This document shows positions 24,494-33,163 of a DNA stretch of 37,048 nucleotides, piece by piece. The notes beneath the pieces are model-generated. The model was not told the DNA's origin and did not search any database. It worked only from the letters and a program-made list of their open reading frames with translations. The translations under genes and the position numbers were made by a program. Where the stretch lies: the NCBI GenBank assembly GCA_031262085.1, contig JAISIN010000124.1:1-37048 (forward strand), read 5' to 3'. Numbering within the stretch: the first letter of the stretch is position 1; each line of letters starts with the position of its first letter. The stretch is from Prevotellaceae bacterium (GTDB lineage: Bacteria; Bacteroidota; Bacteroidia; Bacteroidales; Bacteroidaceae).

Positions 24494-25369
24494 ATGGCAA
24501 AATACATTCGTTTTGACTGGGCTATCAAAAGCCTGTTGCGCAACAAAGCAAACGCCGTAGTGCTGGAGGGATTACTCACCACACTGCTGGGCGAGAAGAT
24601 GACCATACAGAAATTCCTCGAAAGCGAAAGCTATCAGGAAAGTGAGTTCGATAAATATAACCGAGTGGATATTCTGGTGGAAGATTCACACGGGAAGTTA
24701 CTTATTATCGAGATACAAAATAATACCGAATATGCTTATTTCCAACGTATCCTGTTCGGTACCTCCAAATTGGTGACCGAGTACGTCAATCGGGGTGAAG
24801 GATATGACAATATTCGCAAGGTATACAGCATCAACATCCTCTACTTCGATTTGGGACACGGGAAGGATTATATATACCACGGTAAGACAGAATTCCGCGG
24901 CATACACTCGGGCGACTTATTGAAGCTCACCCCTTTCCAACGTCAAAAGTTCAATGTCAGCGAAGTCAGCGACATCTACCCCGAATACTATATTCTCAAG
25001 GTAGATGGCTTTGTGCGTAAAGCCGAGAATTGGCTCGAAGAGTGGGTACGCTATCTCAATACCGATGAGATACCCGATGATGTTACCGCTCCCGGATTGG
25101 TTGAAGCCCGCGAAATGTTACAAATCAGCCAGATGAGCCAAACTGAACAGCGTGCCTATTGGCGACATGTGGATAATGTCATTCTGTTGAAAAGCAATGT
25201 CTATACCGAAAGAGAGGAAGGACGTGAAGAAGGACGCATCGAAGGGCGTGAAGAAGGAATAGAGATAGGGCGTGAAGAAACTGCTCAAAGCCTCAAACGT
25301 TTAGGAGTATCTATTGACACTATTATACAAGCAACCGGACTTTCTAAAGAGAGAATAGAGAAGTTATAA
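24494..25369 (+). CDS. Rpn-family recombination-promoting nuclease / PD-(D/E)XK 'transposase-like' protein
   Basis: A 291-residue protein of the PD-(D/E)XK nuclease family often annotated as a putative transposase (PF12784), related to Rpn/YhgA proteins. It starts MAKYIRFDWAIKSLLRNKANAVVLEGLL. The nuclease site is visible as RVDILVEDSHGKLLIIEIQ, with D59 and E73 and Q75 where many enzymes have lysine; the ExQ form is normal for this family. Homologues from E. coli promote RecA-independent recombination and are DNA endonucleases. The C-terminal part after about residue 235 is a run of EGREEG-type repeats followed by a helix-turn-helix-like end (LGVSIDTIIQATGLSKERIEKL). No inverted repeats or target duplication are seen, so it is a stand-alone gene, not an insertion sequence. 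The start is fixed by the promoter just upstream. Confidence 0.88.
   Translation: MAKYIRFDWAIKSLLRNKANAVVLEGLLTTLLGEKMTIQKFLESESYQESEFDKYNRVDILVEDSHGKLLIIEIQNNTEYAYFQRILFGTSKLVTEYVNRGEGYDNIRKVYSINILYFDLGHGKDYIYHGKTEFRGIHSGDLLKLTPFQRQKFNVSEVSDIYPEYYILKVDGFVRKAENWLEEWVRYLNTDEIPDDVTAPGLVEAREMLQISQMSQTEQRAYWRHVDNVILLKSNVYTEREEGREEGRIEGREEGIEIGREETAQSLKRLGVSIDTIIQATGLSKERIEKL
25211..25282 (+). repeat. Degenerate 12-base tandem repeat within the nuclease gene
   Basis: The DNA repeats a unit close to GAAGAAGGACGT about five to six times, encoding EEGREEGRIEGREEG-like residues (roughly 240-263 of the protein). All units stay in frame. Copy number is likely to vary by slippage, changing the length of a charged linker before the C-terminal helix-turn-helix-like segment. 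Confidence 0.7.
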
Positions 25370-25379
25370 TCGGCGTATG

Positions 25380-25663
25380 ATGCAACTCGCCGGTCACAAA
25401 GAGACACCTATCTCTACGAGCTTGGCGGATACGAGCACGGAGCGATGGCTCAACGAGCACAGCGCTACGGAGGCGCATGTCATGCACTCGGTCAGCAAAA
25501 CGTTTACAGCAACAGTTGTCGGCTTTGCCGTCCGCTGGGCATCGTAAAACCTCGGTGGCAAGAGAGTCCGCAAGGCATCAATACCGGAGGCTGGGGTCTC
25601 TATGTCAGGACAGAAGATATGGCAAAATTAGGTCAACTGTTTCAACGATTGAGCAAAAAATAG
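25380..25663 (+). pseudogene. Serine hydrolase (beta-lactamase class C family) remnant with internal deletion and frameshift
   Basis: Two conserved stretches of a class-C-beta-lactamase-like serine hydrolase lie next to each other in different frames. From an ATG at 25380 the first frame ends HVMHSVSKTFTATVVGFAV and contains the SxxK catalytic motif (SVSK); it stops soon after, at about 25548. The second frame, ending at 25663, reads RPLGIVKPRWQES and then PQGINTGGWGLYVRTEDMAKLGQLF, a block that normally lies well over 100 residues further on. The middle, including the YxN-type motif, is gone, and the join near 25525 also shifts the frame. The part after LGQLF is missing too. No functional product is expected. 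Full-length homologues are exported hydrolases acting on beta-lactam-like or amide/ester substrates. Confidence 0.75.
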
Positions 25664-25673
25664 CTTTATAACT

Positions 25674-25705
25674 TTTGTGCATCCGAAATAAAAACAGTAC
25701 TTTTG
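25674..25705 (+). promoter_or_regulatory. Promoter (TTTG - 20 bases - TACTTTTG) of the rplU-rpmA operon
   Basis: TTTG at 25674-25677 and TACTTTTG at 25698-25705 with a 20-base spacer form one of the best consensus promoters in the window. The transcript should start near 25712. Confidence 0.7.
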
Positions 25706-25799
25706 CGCCCGATTATTCCGCAACGGGTTCAAACCAAGTGCTTGCCAAGGAATTAGCAGCCACCCGCCGGAGCTAACTTTTAAAAAGTTTATGAGCATC
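25706..25799 (+). promoter_or_regulatory. 5' leader of the rplU-rpmA transcript
   Basis: The leader is about 85-90 bases and contains TTAGC (25753-25757) that can pair with GCTAA (25772-25776), and an AACTTTT/AAAAGTT palindrome (25775-25789) ending just before the start codon. Ribosomal protein leaders are often feedback sites, and this could be one, but I do not recognise a known leader family and the helices are short. Confidence 0.3.
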
Positions 25800-26117
25800 A
25801 TGTATGCAATTGTAGAAATCAACGGTCAGCAGTTTAAAGCTGAAAACGGAAAGAAGTTGTTCGTGCACCACATTCAGAACGCTGAAAACGGTAGCACAGT
25901 CGAATTTGACAAAGTATTGCTGGTGGACAAAGATGGTGACATCACTGTTGGTACCCCCACAATAGAAGGAGCTAAGGTGGTATGCCAAATCGTATCGAAT
26001 CTGGTCAAAGGTGAGAAAGTGCTCATCTTCCACAAAAAACGCAGAAAAGGATACCGCAAATTGAACGGTCACCGCCAACAATTCACCGAGTTGACCATTA
26101 CGGAAATAGTAGCTTGA
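25800..26117 (+). CDS. rplU: 50S ribosomal protein L21
   Basis: A 105-residue ribosomal protein that binds 23S rRNA. The sequence begins [22 protein letters not shown] and carries the C-terminal signature [21 protein letters not shown], both diagnostic of L21. An ATG nine bases upstream is in frame, but homologues start at MYAIVEI. It is followed 22 bases later by rpmA, the usual gene order. Confidence 0.98.
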   Translation: MYAIVEINGQQFKAENGKKLFVHHIQNAENGSTVEFDKVLLVDKDGDITVGTPTIEGAKVVCQIVSNLVKGEKVLIFHKKRRKGYRKLNGHRQQFTELTITEIVA

Positions 26118-26139
26118 TCACTAAAAAACAGAAGAAGAA

Positions 26140-26412
26140 ATGGCACATAAAAAAGGAGTCGGCAGTTCAAAGAACGGTCGCGAGTCGGAAAGTAAACGGT
26201 TAGGCGTTAAAATATTTGGCGGTGAGGCTTGCAAAGCGGGCAACATCATCGTTCGCCAACGAGGTACGGAATTTCATCCGGGTAAGAACATCGGTATGGG
26301 CAGAGACCACACGCTATTTGCGCTGATAGACGGAACCGTACAGTTCAAGCGCACACGCGAAGACAAGAGAATCATCTCAGTAAACCCTGTCGTAGCCGCA
26401 GCAGAAGCGTAA
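26140..26412 (+). CDS. rpmA: 50S ribosomal protein L27
   Basis: A 90-residue protein near the peptidyl transferase centre. It starts [24 protein letters not shown] and contains the conserved [22 protein letters not shown] and [16 protein letters not shown] blocks. There is no N-terminal cleavable extension of the Firmicutes type. It is co-transcribed with rplU and followed by a strong terminator. Confidence 0.98.
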   Translation: MAHKKGVGSSKNGRESESKRLGVKIFGGEACKAGNIIVRQRGTEFHPGKNIGMGRDHTLFALIDGTVQFKRTREDKRIISVNPVVAAAEA

Positions 26413-26444
26413 ACACGCAAGAAGATATTTATTAAAATACCACG

Positions 26445-26483
26445 AAAAGAGGATGTTCCTATAAAGGAATGTCCTCTTTTGTA
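26445..26483 (+). terminator. Rho-independent terminator of rplU-rpmA
   Basis: AAAAGAGGA at 26445-26453 pairs with TCCTCTTTT at 26472-26480, with inner TTCC/GGAA arms, giving a stable hairpin that ends in a T-run. It lies 33 bases after the rpmA stop. Confidence 0.85.
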
Positions 26484-26510
26484 TTTCATAACAAATGCAA
26501 GAACGAACTC

Positions 26511-27833
26511 ATGTATAGATGGAACATTCATAAAGCATTATTGCTCACATTATGCGGAGCACTAATCACGACCACCGCTACTTCGGCACAAACCGACTCA
26601 CTGCTACTTACAGTAGACCGATTATTTGAGTTGGGTACACAGCATAGCTTACAACTACAAGCTGATGCCATGAAAGCCGAAACAGCCAACGAGCAGACAC
26701 GCGCAGCGCGCTCGGACAGATTACCCGACTTACAAATCGGGTTAAAAGCAGGCGTACTGGGGCAACCGGTGGTATGGCAACAAGGACTTACCCACCCTAC
26801 CCGTCCCAATAGCCCCGACTGGTCGCAAAATTATGTCGTAGACCTCGTACAACCTATCTATCAAGGTGGAAAAATACAAGGCACCATTAAGAAAGCCGAC
26901 ATAGAGAAGCAACTCGTCCGGTGGCAGACCGCAACCGACCGTGCCGAAGTAAAACTCCGCCTGTTGAACCAATACCTCAACCTCTTTACCCTCTACAAAC
27001 AATACGAGATTTTGGAACGAAACATCGAAGAATCAATACGTCGACTGCACGACATCCGCCGCCTGAAAGAAGAGGGCGTGATAACCAACAACGACGTGCT
27101 GCGCAGCGAAATGCAACTTACCAACGACCGCCTCTCGCTACAGGAGACAGCCAACAGCATCACGCTGGTATCGCAACAACTCGATATCTGGCTCGGACAA
27201 GACGAGCGACTGTTGCTCATACCCGACACAGCCCTGCTTCACCAAGCCGTCGCCCTGCAAACCAACGAAGAATATGTTGCACAAGCCTACAATAACGATC
27301 CGGAGATGATGATACGATACACGCAAACAGAGTTGGCACGCAACGATATCCGTCTGACCCAAGCAGCGTCACTACCCTCACTGTCGTTCTATGCCTCCAA
27401 TACGCTGGCGCGCCCCGTGTCGCGCACACTTGCCGACAGGTACAACAACAACTGGAATGCCGGATTATCGCTCAGCTATACCCCCTCGTCGCTCTTCAAG
27501 AGTAACCACCGCATCAAAGAGAAAAAGCTCACCGTGCAACTGTATCAAAATGCCGAAGAGCAACAGCAACAACACCTCCGCATCGAGGTGCGAACCGCCT
27601 ACCTGCGCCACAGCGAAGCATTGCAGCGCGTAGAAGCTCTGAAGCTCTCGGAAAGACAGGCTGCCGAGAACTATCGCATCATGCAAAACCGCTATCTGAA
27701 TCAGCTCACCATTCTCACCGACCTGCTGGATGCCAATACCGTCAGACTAAATATAGAGCTGCAACTGATAACGGCACAGACGCGGGTGGTCTACACCTAC
27801 TATCAACTCATGAAAGTATGCGGAGCATTATAA
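26511..27833 (+). CDS. TolC-family outer-membrane efflux protein
   Basis: The 440-residue outer-membrane channel of a tripartite exporter. A signal peptide (1-30, ending ATSA) is followed by the two repeated halves of OEP proteins (PF02321), rich in long amphipathic helices: NEQTRAARSDRLPDLQIGLKAG and later the NDIRLTQAASLPSLSFYASNT block, ending with NRYLNQLTILTDLLDANTVRLNIELQL. The frame is open upstream to 26469, but that part runs through the rpmA terminator, so the ATG at 26511 is the start. The HlyD-type adaptor and MFS pump follow with gaps of 19 and minus 4 bases, so all three form one EmrAB-TolC-like operon. Confidence 0.92.
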   Translation: MYRWNIHKALLLTLCGALITTTATSAQTDSLLLTVDRLFELGTQHSLQLQADAMKAETANEQTRAARSDRLPDLQIGLKAGVLGQPVVWQQGLTHPTRPNSPDWSQNYVVDLVQPIYQGGKIQGTIKKADIEKQLVRWQTATDRAEVKLRLLNQYLNLFTLYKQYEILERNIEESIRRLHDIRRLKEEGVITNNDVLRSEMQLTNDRLSLQETANSITLVSQQLDIWLGQDERLLLIPDTALLHQAVALQTNEEYVAQAYNNDPEMMIRYTQTELARNDIRLTQAASLPSLSFYASNTLARPVSRTLADRYNNNWNAGLSLSYTPSSLFKSNHRIKEKKLTVQLYQNAEEQQQQHLRIEVRTAYLRHSEALQRVEALKLSERQAAENYRIMQNRYLNQLTILTDLLDANTVRLNIELQLITAQTRVVYTYYQLMKVCGAL

Positions 27834-27852
27834 TTTCTAATCCTATCATCCA

Positions 27853-28923
27853 ATGGAAAGTTCATTAAAAAAGAAACAGCATAAACTCAAACTATTAAGA
27901 ATCAGGAATATCACTCTCAATACCGTATGTGTCTGCATCGCGCTCTCGGGTGTGTGGTGGGCAGGTACCTACTTCTGGCGGCACATACGCTACGAAGTGA
28001 CCAACGATGCTTTCGTCGACCAGTACGTGGCGCCACTCAACATTCGGGTGGCAGGCTATATCAAAGAGGTGCGGTTTACCGAACATCAAATGGTACATCG
28101 AGGCGACACATTGCTCATTCTCGATAATCGTGAATATCAAATCAAAGTCAAAGAAGCCGAAGCCGCCCTGCTCGACGCACACGGCTCGAACGCCGTGTTA
28201 CACTCGGGCATTGAGGCATCGCACACCAACGTTGCCGTACAAGACGCCAACATTGCTGAAGCTCAAGCCCACCTGTGGCAGTCGGAGCAAGATTACCACC
28301 GCTTCGAGCGTCTGTTGAAAGAAGAATCGGTGCCCCGCCAACAATACGAACAAGCCAAAGCGGTGTATGATGCCGCACGTGCACGCTATCAAGCGTTGAC
28401 CGCACAAAAGCAAACAGCGCTGTCGCAATACGTCGAAACCACCAAGCGAACTGCCAATACCGAAGCTGCCATCTTGCGACAGGAAGCAGCACTCGACTTG
28501 GCGAAGCTCAATCTGTCGTACACCATTCTCATCGCCCCCTACGACGGATACATGGGACGCCGCACACTCGAACCCGGACAATATGTGCAGGCAGGGCAGG
28601 CTATATCTTATCTGGTACGGGGCACCAACAAATGGATCACGGCCAACTACAAAGAGACGCAGATTACCCACATCTACATCGGGCAGTCGGTGCGAATCAT
28701 CGTCGACGCCATGCCGGGAAAAGTCTTCAACGGCGTAGTAACCGCCATATCGGAAGCCACCGGCTCCAAATATTCACTGGTACCTACCGACAATTCGGCA
28801 GGCAACTTTGTCAAAGTACAGCAACGTATCCCCGTGCGGATAGAACTGAACGATGTGTCGCCCGAAGAGATGGTACAGCTGCGCGCCGGCATGATGGTTG
28901 AAACCGAAGCATTACGCCCATGA
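27853..28923 (+). CDS. HlyD/EmrA-family periplasmic adaptor
   Basis: A 356-residue membrane-fusion protein linking the MFS pump to the TolC-type channel. One N-terminal membrane helix (about 20-42) is followed by a biotinyl-lipoyl-like half-motif (APLNIRVAGYIKEVRF..HQMVHRGDTLLILD, about 60-95), a long coiled-coil hairpin (95-215), the second half-motif (IAPYDGYMGRRTLEPGQYVQAGQAI) and a beta-barrel domain (ITANYKETQITHIYIGQSVRI). The order matches EmrA rather than the RND adaptors. Its stop overlaps the next start (ATGA), which implies translational coupling. Substrates are unknown; EmrAB systems export hydrophobic toxicants. Confidence 0.92.
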   Translation: MESSLKKKQHKLKLLRIRNITLNTVCVCIALSGVWWAGTYFWRHIRYEVTNDAFVDQYVAPLNIRVAGYIKEVRFTEHQMVHRGDTLLILDNREYQIKVKEAEAALLDAHGSNAVLHSGIEASHTNVAVQDANIAEAQAHLWQSEQDYHRFERLLKEESVPRQQYEQAKAVYDAARARYQALTAQKQTALSQYVETTKRTANTEAAILRQEAALDLAKLNLSYTILIAPYDGYMGRRTLEPGQYVQAGQAISYLVRGTNKWITANYKETQITHIYIGQSVRIIVDAMPGKVFNGVVTAISEATGSKYSLVPTDNSAGNFVKVQQRIPVRIELNDVSPEEMVQLRAGMMVETEALRP

Positions 28924-30524
28924 TAACGATGAAGCAACTGAACGTACCCATGCGCCGGTGGGTTCCCGACCGGCTGGGGTTGATTGCGATCTTCATCATC
29001 ATCTTGCCGGTAACCATGCTCAACGGGTCGTACACGGGCAGCATGCCCGAAATGTCGAGCACGCTCGGTACCAACACCGAAGACATCACCATGGGATATT
29101 ATGCCGCCGCCGCAGGCATGGCAGTGGCTTACCCTATTGTAGCTAAAGTGCTGGCTGCCATACCTGTCAAGGTAGTGCTGATCGTCGACTTGGCGCTTCA
29201 GTTTCTGTTGAGCTGGTGTTGCGCAAGCACCACCGATGTCGACATACTCATTGTGTGCAGCTTCATCATCGGATTCTTGAAAGAGTTTATCATGCTGTGG
29301 TTTATCCGCTGCTCCAAGCTCATTTTCAGCCCGTCGAATGTCCGCAGTGAGTTTTATGCCTACTTCTACCCGATCGTATATGCCGGCGGACAGTTCTCCA
29401 TGTATGCCACAGCCCTATTGGCTTACCAGTACAACTGGAAATACATGTATTACTTCATGATGGTGCTTTTGCTGATATCTCTGTTGCTGGTCATTGTCTG
29501 CTTTCGTTCCAATCGCCCCATTCAGTCTGTGGCAACAACCGACCTGCATATCCGCGAGATGTGCGTCATTGCCGCCGGATTGCTGATGCTGATGTATGTC
29601 ATCAACTACGGCAAGGTACTCGACTGGACCTCGTCGGACAAGATACGTCTCTACATCGTACTGTCACCCATACTGATAGCCCTGTTCATCTGGACACAAC
29701 ACTATTCGCGAAAGCCCTACGTCAGCTTGGCTCCGCTCTTTCAACCCAAGACACTGATCGGCTATCTGTTTATGATGATAGCGATGTTCTTCAGCACCTC
29801 CACCACACTGATATCGAGCTATCTGAACACCTGTCTGCGGGTAGACAACATGCACACCTACTCACTGTATATCTATGTGATTCCGGGCTACATTGTCAGC
29901 GCCATCGTCTGCTTTTGGTGGTTCCGCTGGCAGCGTTGGCGCTTCCGTTTTTTGGTATCGGGCAGTCTGTTTTGCTTCGTCTTGTTTTTCGGCATCCTCT
30001 ATTTCGGTATCTCGCCCGACAGCACCTACGAGATGCTCTACCTGCCCGTCTTTCTGCGCGGCGCAGGCATGATGACGCTCTTGATCGCATTTGCACTGTT
30101 TGCCACCGAAGATCTGAATCCCAAATTTCTTACTGCCAACGCCTTCTTTATGATTGCTTTCCGCTCGGCATTGGCACCGATAGCTGCATCGGCTTTTTAT
30201 AGCAACACGCTCTACCGGCTGCAACAGCACAACATGTATGCTTTATCCGAACAGATGGCAAGCATCGACCCGACGGCAGCTACCCGCTACAGTCAGGCAT
30301 TCGGCAGTGCTCTTGCGCAGGGACACAGTTATACCGAGGCGGTACAGATAGCAACCGGCACACTCAATACCATTCTGCAGCAACAGAGCACGCTACTGGC
30401 GCTCAAAGAGATATTGGGCTATCTGCTGATATTCTCGTTGGTGATAGCCATTGTGTCGCGATTCATTCCGTTCCACAAAACGGTCAGGGTAGTATTTGCC
30501 AAGACCGGCGACGATATGGTATAG
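28920..30524 (+). CDS. MFS drug:H+ antiporter, DHA2 (EmrB-like) family
   Basis: A 534-residue inner-membrane transporter with about 14 hydrophobic helices, the size and topology of DHA2 pumps such as EmrB. The first helix begins after a short basic N-terminus (PDRLGLIAIFIIILPVTML). The helices GYYAAAAGMAVAYPIVAKVLAAIPVKVVL carry the motif-A-like loop region, which departs from the canonical GxLaDrxGrk. Long loops between helices 13 and 14 contain an acidic and glutamine-rich periplasmic stretch. It is co-encoded with adaptor and channel, and convergent with the beta-galactosidase gene 18 bases downstream. Confidence 0.9.
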   Translation: MITMKQLNVPMRRWVPDRLGLIAIFIIILPVTMLNGSYTGSMPEMSSTLGTNTEDITMGYYAAAAGMAVAYPIVAKVLAAIPVKVVLIVDLALQFLLSWCCASTTDVDILIVCSFIIGFLKEFIMLWFIRCSKLIFSPSNVRSEFYAYFYPIVYAGGQFSMYATALLAYQYNWKYMYYFMMVLLLISLLLVIVCFRSNRPIQSVATTDLHIREMCVIAAGLLMLMYVINYGKVLDWTSSDKIRLYIVLSPILIALFIWTQHYSRKPYVSLAPLFQPKTLIGYLFMMIAMFFSTSTTLISSYLNTCLRVDNMHTYSLYIYVIPGYIVSAIVCFWWFRWQRWRFRFLVSGSLFCFVLFFGILYFGISPDSTYEMLYLPVFLRGAGMMTLLIAFALFATEDLNPKFLTANAFFMIAFRSALAPIAASAFYSNTLYRLQQHNMYALSEQMASIDPTAATRYSQAFGSALAQGHSYTEAVQIATGTLNTILQQQSTLLALKEILGYLLIFSLVIAIVSRFIPFHKTVRVVFAKTGDDMV

Positions 30525-30542
30525 CGTCTATGGGGATAACCT

Positions 30543-33020
30543 CTATGGGGTCGAAATGAGCTTCACCTTTCCGTCTGCTACACCCTTTGCTGTTGCCTCC
30601 AACACAATCTCGCCCGAACGGTCGCCGCTCTGCACAATGACGGTAAGCTGCCCGTTGAAGGCGTGCATCTTCGGCAGGTGGAACAAGTCGAGGCAAGTGG
30701 CATCACCATTGGCGGCAGCGCGATAGCTACCGGCGCCCTTCACCGAGAAGTTGACCAACCTACCGTCGGCAGGACACAGATTGCCATCCTTGTCGACGAT
30801 GCGAACGGTGACGTAAGCCAGATCATTGCCGTCGGCAGTGAGAGAGGTGCGGTCGGGTGCCAACTCGATGTGATGGGGTTTGCCGGCGGTGCGGACAACG
30901 CGCTCTTCGGTCGGTTCACCCGAAGCATTGTAGGCAACGACACGCAGTTCACCCGGTTCGTAAGGTACCTCCATCCACATCAGACGGTAGCGCCGTTGCA
31001 GGGCAAGCGGATCGCCTTGGGCTTTCAGCGCCTCGCTTTCGGCGCGGGTGAGGCGATATCGCTTGCCGTAGCTCTTGCCATTCACAAAGAGTTCGGCTTC
31101 GGGATAGTCGGTGTAGACAAAGACGGGGGTGTTCTCGCCCTCGCGTCCGTGCCAGGTCCAATGGGGCAACACATGCAGGGTGTGACTGCTACGGTTCCAC
31201 AAGCTGCGATAGAGATAGTAGCGGTCTTTGGGGAGCGAAGCCAAGTCGATAATACCAAACATCGAACTGTGGTTAGGCCAAGCATCGGTGTCGTAAGGCG
31301 AAGGCTCGCCCAGATAGTCGAAGCCCGTCCATACAAACTGCCCGATCGTCCACGCATTATCGTCGGCGAGGGCGAAATCTTCTTCGGGCAGGTTCGACCA
31401 AGGGCAGTATTCGGTGTCGTAACTACTCGACTGATGGTCGTCGTATAGGGCGCCGGCGCGTTTCTCAACCGGAAACTTGTAGACTCCACGCGAGCTGACG
31501 GTCGATGCCGTTTCCGATCCGAGTACGATGTTCTGCGGCAACGTGTTATAGGTCTCCTCATAGCGATGGTCACGATAGTTCAGACCGGGCACATCGATCA
31601 GGGCGGCAAAGCCGTTTGCCAACACACAGCTCACCTGATCCATGCCGCAGGTAACCGGTCGCGTAGGGTCTTCACGATGACAAAGCTCTTGCAGGAAAGA
31701 GGCAACCTTGTATCCTTCGGGGCTGCACTGCGTAGGTACCTCGTTACCGATGCTCCACATCACCACACAGGGGTGGTTGCGATACTGATGCAGCATGTTC
31801 ACCATGTCGCGCTCTGCCCACTCATCGAAGTAACGGTGATAGCCGTTTTCACATTTGGCAATGTCCCATTCGTCGAATGGTTCAATCATCATCATGAAAC
31901 CCATCTCGTCGCACAACTGCACCAATTCGGGTGCAGGCATGTTGTGCGAAGTACGTATGGCATCGCAGCCCATCTCTTTGAGCAGGGTAAGTTGACGACG
32001 CAACGCAGCCGTGTTAACGGCAGCTCCCAGCGGACCGAGGTCGTGGTGGTTGCAAACGCCTTGAAACTTGCGGTGTTTGCCGTTCAGGTAGAAGCCGCGG
32101 TCGGCAATGATCTCAATGCTGCGAATGCCGAAGCGGGTGGTGTACTGGTCGGTCTGCTTGCCGTCGACGAAGAGGCGCGAATGTGCTATATATATATATG
32201 GTGTCTCGGGCGACCACAGTCGGGGCATGTCGACCAGGAAATTTTGTTCGAACGGCCGATTGTGGTTGATGCGGCGTGTATTGTCTTTCGTAGCAACCAC
32301 CTGCCCGTCGGGAGCAATGATGTCGGTAAGGATGCGTACCTCGCGCTCCCCTGCCCCCTCAACCGTGGTAAGCAGTCGCACCGATGCCAACGTATCGGAA
32401 ACATGCGGGGTAGTGAGTTGTGTTCCCCATACCGGCACGTGCACTGCTTCGGTCGTAATCAGGCGCACGTTGCGATAGAGACCGGCGCCCGGATACCAAC
32501 GCGACGATTGTGTGCGGTTCTCCAAGCGCACAGCCAGCGTGTTGGGCGTACCGTCGGCATTCAGCAGCTTCGTCACATCGCAATGAAAAGAGTTGTAGCC
32601 ATAAGGCCAAAAGCACGCCTCCCGTCCGTTGACGTAGACATGCGCTTCGCTCATGGCGCCGTCGAACACAAGTGTGGTAAGGCGCCCGTCGGTCGGAGCA
32701 TCGAACGTGGTACGATACCACCCCACCCCTACGTAGGGCAATCCCCCTGTGCGACCGGTCTTCACGGAAACATTTTGCTCGAAGTTTTGCGTGACAGCCA
32801 CCTCTTGCAAGTCATTGCTCCGGTCGAACGGTCCATAGATAGCCCAATCGTGAGGCACGCGAACGGTTTGCCATTCGTGGTCGTCTAAATCGGTGCGTGC
32901 AGCGTCGGCTACATCGCCTTTGGTGAACCACCATCCGGTTTCGAGGAGGCGTTCGGTGCGCTGGGCATAGAGAGAAGAGGTTATCAGCGCGAGGCTGAGA
33001 AGAGAAATGAGTCTGTTCAT
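30543..33020 (-). CDS. Secreted beta-galactosidase-like glycoside hydrolase, GH2
   Basis: An 825-residue exported enzyme (signal peptide 1-19, ending SLYA). The GH2 domains appear in order: the sugar-binding jelly roll (about 20-200, with WQTVRVPHDWAIYGPFD and VYVNGREACFWPYGYNSF), an immunoglobulin-like domain (about 200-300), the TIM barrel (about 300-600) and two C-terminal beta-sandwich domains. In the barrel, E427 in WSIGNEVP is the acid/base and E503 in VLGSETAS the nucleophile. The motif GVCNHHDLGPLG is typical of Bacteroidetes GH2 enzymes with a DUF4982-type C-terminus. It probably cleaves beta-galactosides, though beta-glucuronidase or related specificity cannot be excluded. It is alone on this strand, with the tRNA genes upstream on the same strand. 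Confidence 0.92.
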   Translation of the reverse strand: MNRLISLLSLALITSSLYAQRTERLLETGWWFTKGDVADAARTDLDDHEWQTVRVPHDWAIYGPFDRSNDLQEVAVTQNFEQNVSVKTGRTGGLPYVGVGWYRTTFDAPTDGRLTTLVFDGAMSEAHVYVNGREACFWPYGYNSFHCDVTKLLNADGTPNTLAVRLENRTQSSRWYPGAGLYRNVRLITTEAVHVPVWGTQLTTPHVSDTLASVRLLTTVEGAGEREVRILTDIIAPDGQVVATKDNTRRINHNRPFEQNFLVDMPRLWSPETPYIYIAHSRLFVDGKQTDQYTTRFGIRSIEIIADRGFYLNGKHRKFQGVCNHHDLGPLGAAVNTAALRRQLTLLKEMGCDAIRTSHNMPAPELVQLCDEMGFMMMIEPFDEWDIAKCENGYHRYFDEWAERDMVNMLHQYRNHPCVVMWSIGNEVPTQCSPEGYKVASFLQELCHREDPTRPVTCGMDQVSCVLANGFAALIDVPGLNYRDHRYEETYNTLPQNIVLGSETASTVSSRGVYKFPVEKRAGALYDDHQSSSYDTEYCPWSNLPEEDFALADDNAWTIGQFVWTGFDYLGEPSPYDTDAWPNHSSMFGIIDLASLPKDRYYLYRSLWNRSSHTLHVLPHWTWHGREGENTPVFVYTDYPEAELFVNGKSYGKRYRLTRAESEALKAQGDPLALQRRYRLMWMEVPYEPGELRVVAYNASGEPTEERVVRTAGKPHHIELAPDRTSLTADGNDLAYVTVRIVDKDGNLCPADGRLVNFSVKGAGSYRAAANGDATCLDLFHLPKMHAFNGQLTVIVQSGDRSGEIVLEATAKGVADGKVKLISTP

Positions 33021-33100
33021 TGGCTTCTTATATATCTATTAGTGAAAGAAATGATTTTACCCAATCTTGGTCGAACAAACTTGATACCCCGTATTAAATA

Positions 33101-33131
33101 AAAAAGAGCAACCGTTGAAGTGGCTGCTCTC
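33101..33131 (-). terminator. Terminator of the tRNA-Val transcript
   Basis: On the minus strand AGAGCAGCC (33130-33122) pairs with GGTTGCTCT (33113-33105), with one mismatch, followed by a run of six T (complement of 33100-33105). It lies about 33 bases beyond the 3' end of the second transcribed tRNA-Val. Confidence 0.65.
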
Positions 33132-33163
33132 TTTTGTCATTAATACAATATGGCATTTCAATG

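Noticed and set aside
24494..25369. Whether the 'transposase-like' nuclease gene is part of an insertion sequence
   Set aside because: No terminal inverted repeats or target-site duplication are visible, and it has its own promoter and conserved chromosomal-type neighbours.
31566..32888. Plus-strand open frame of 440 codons
   Set aside because: It is the antisense shadow of the GH2 beta-galactosidase, which has clear domains and catalytic residues; the shadow shows no recognisable family.
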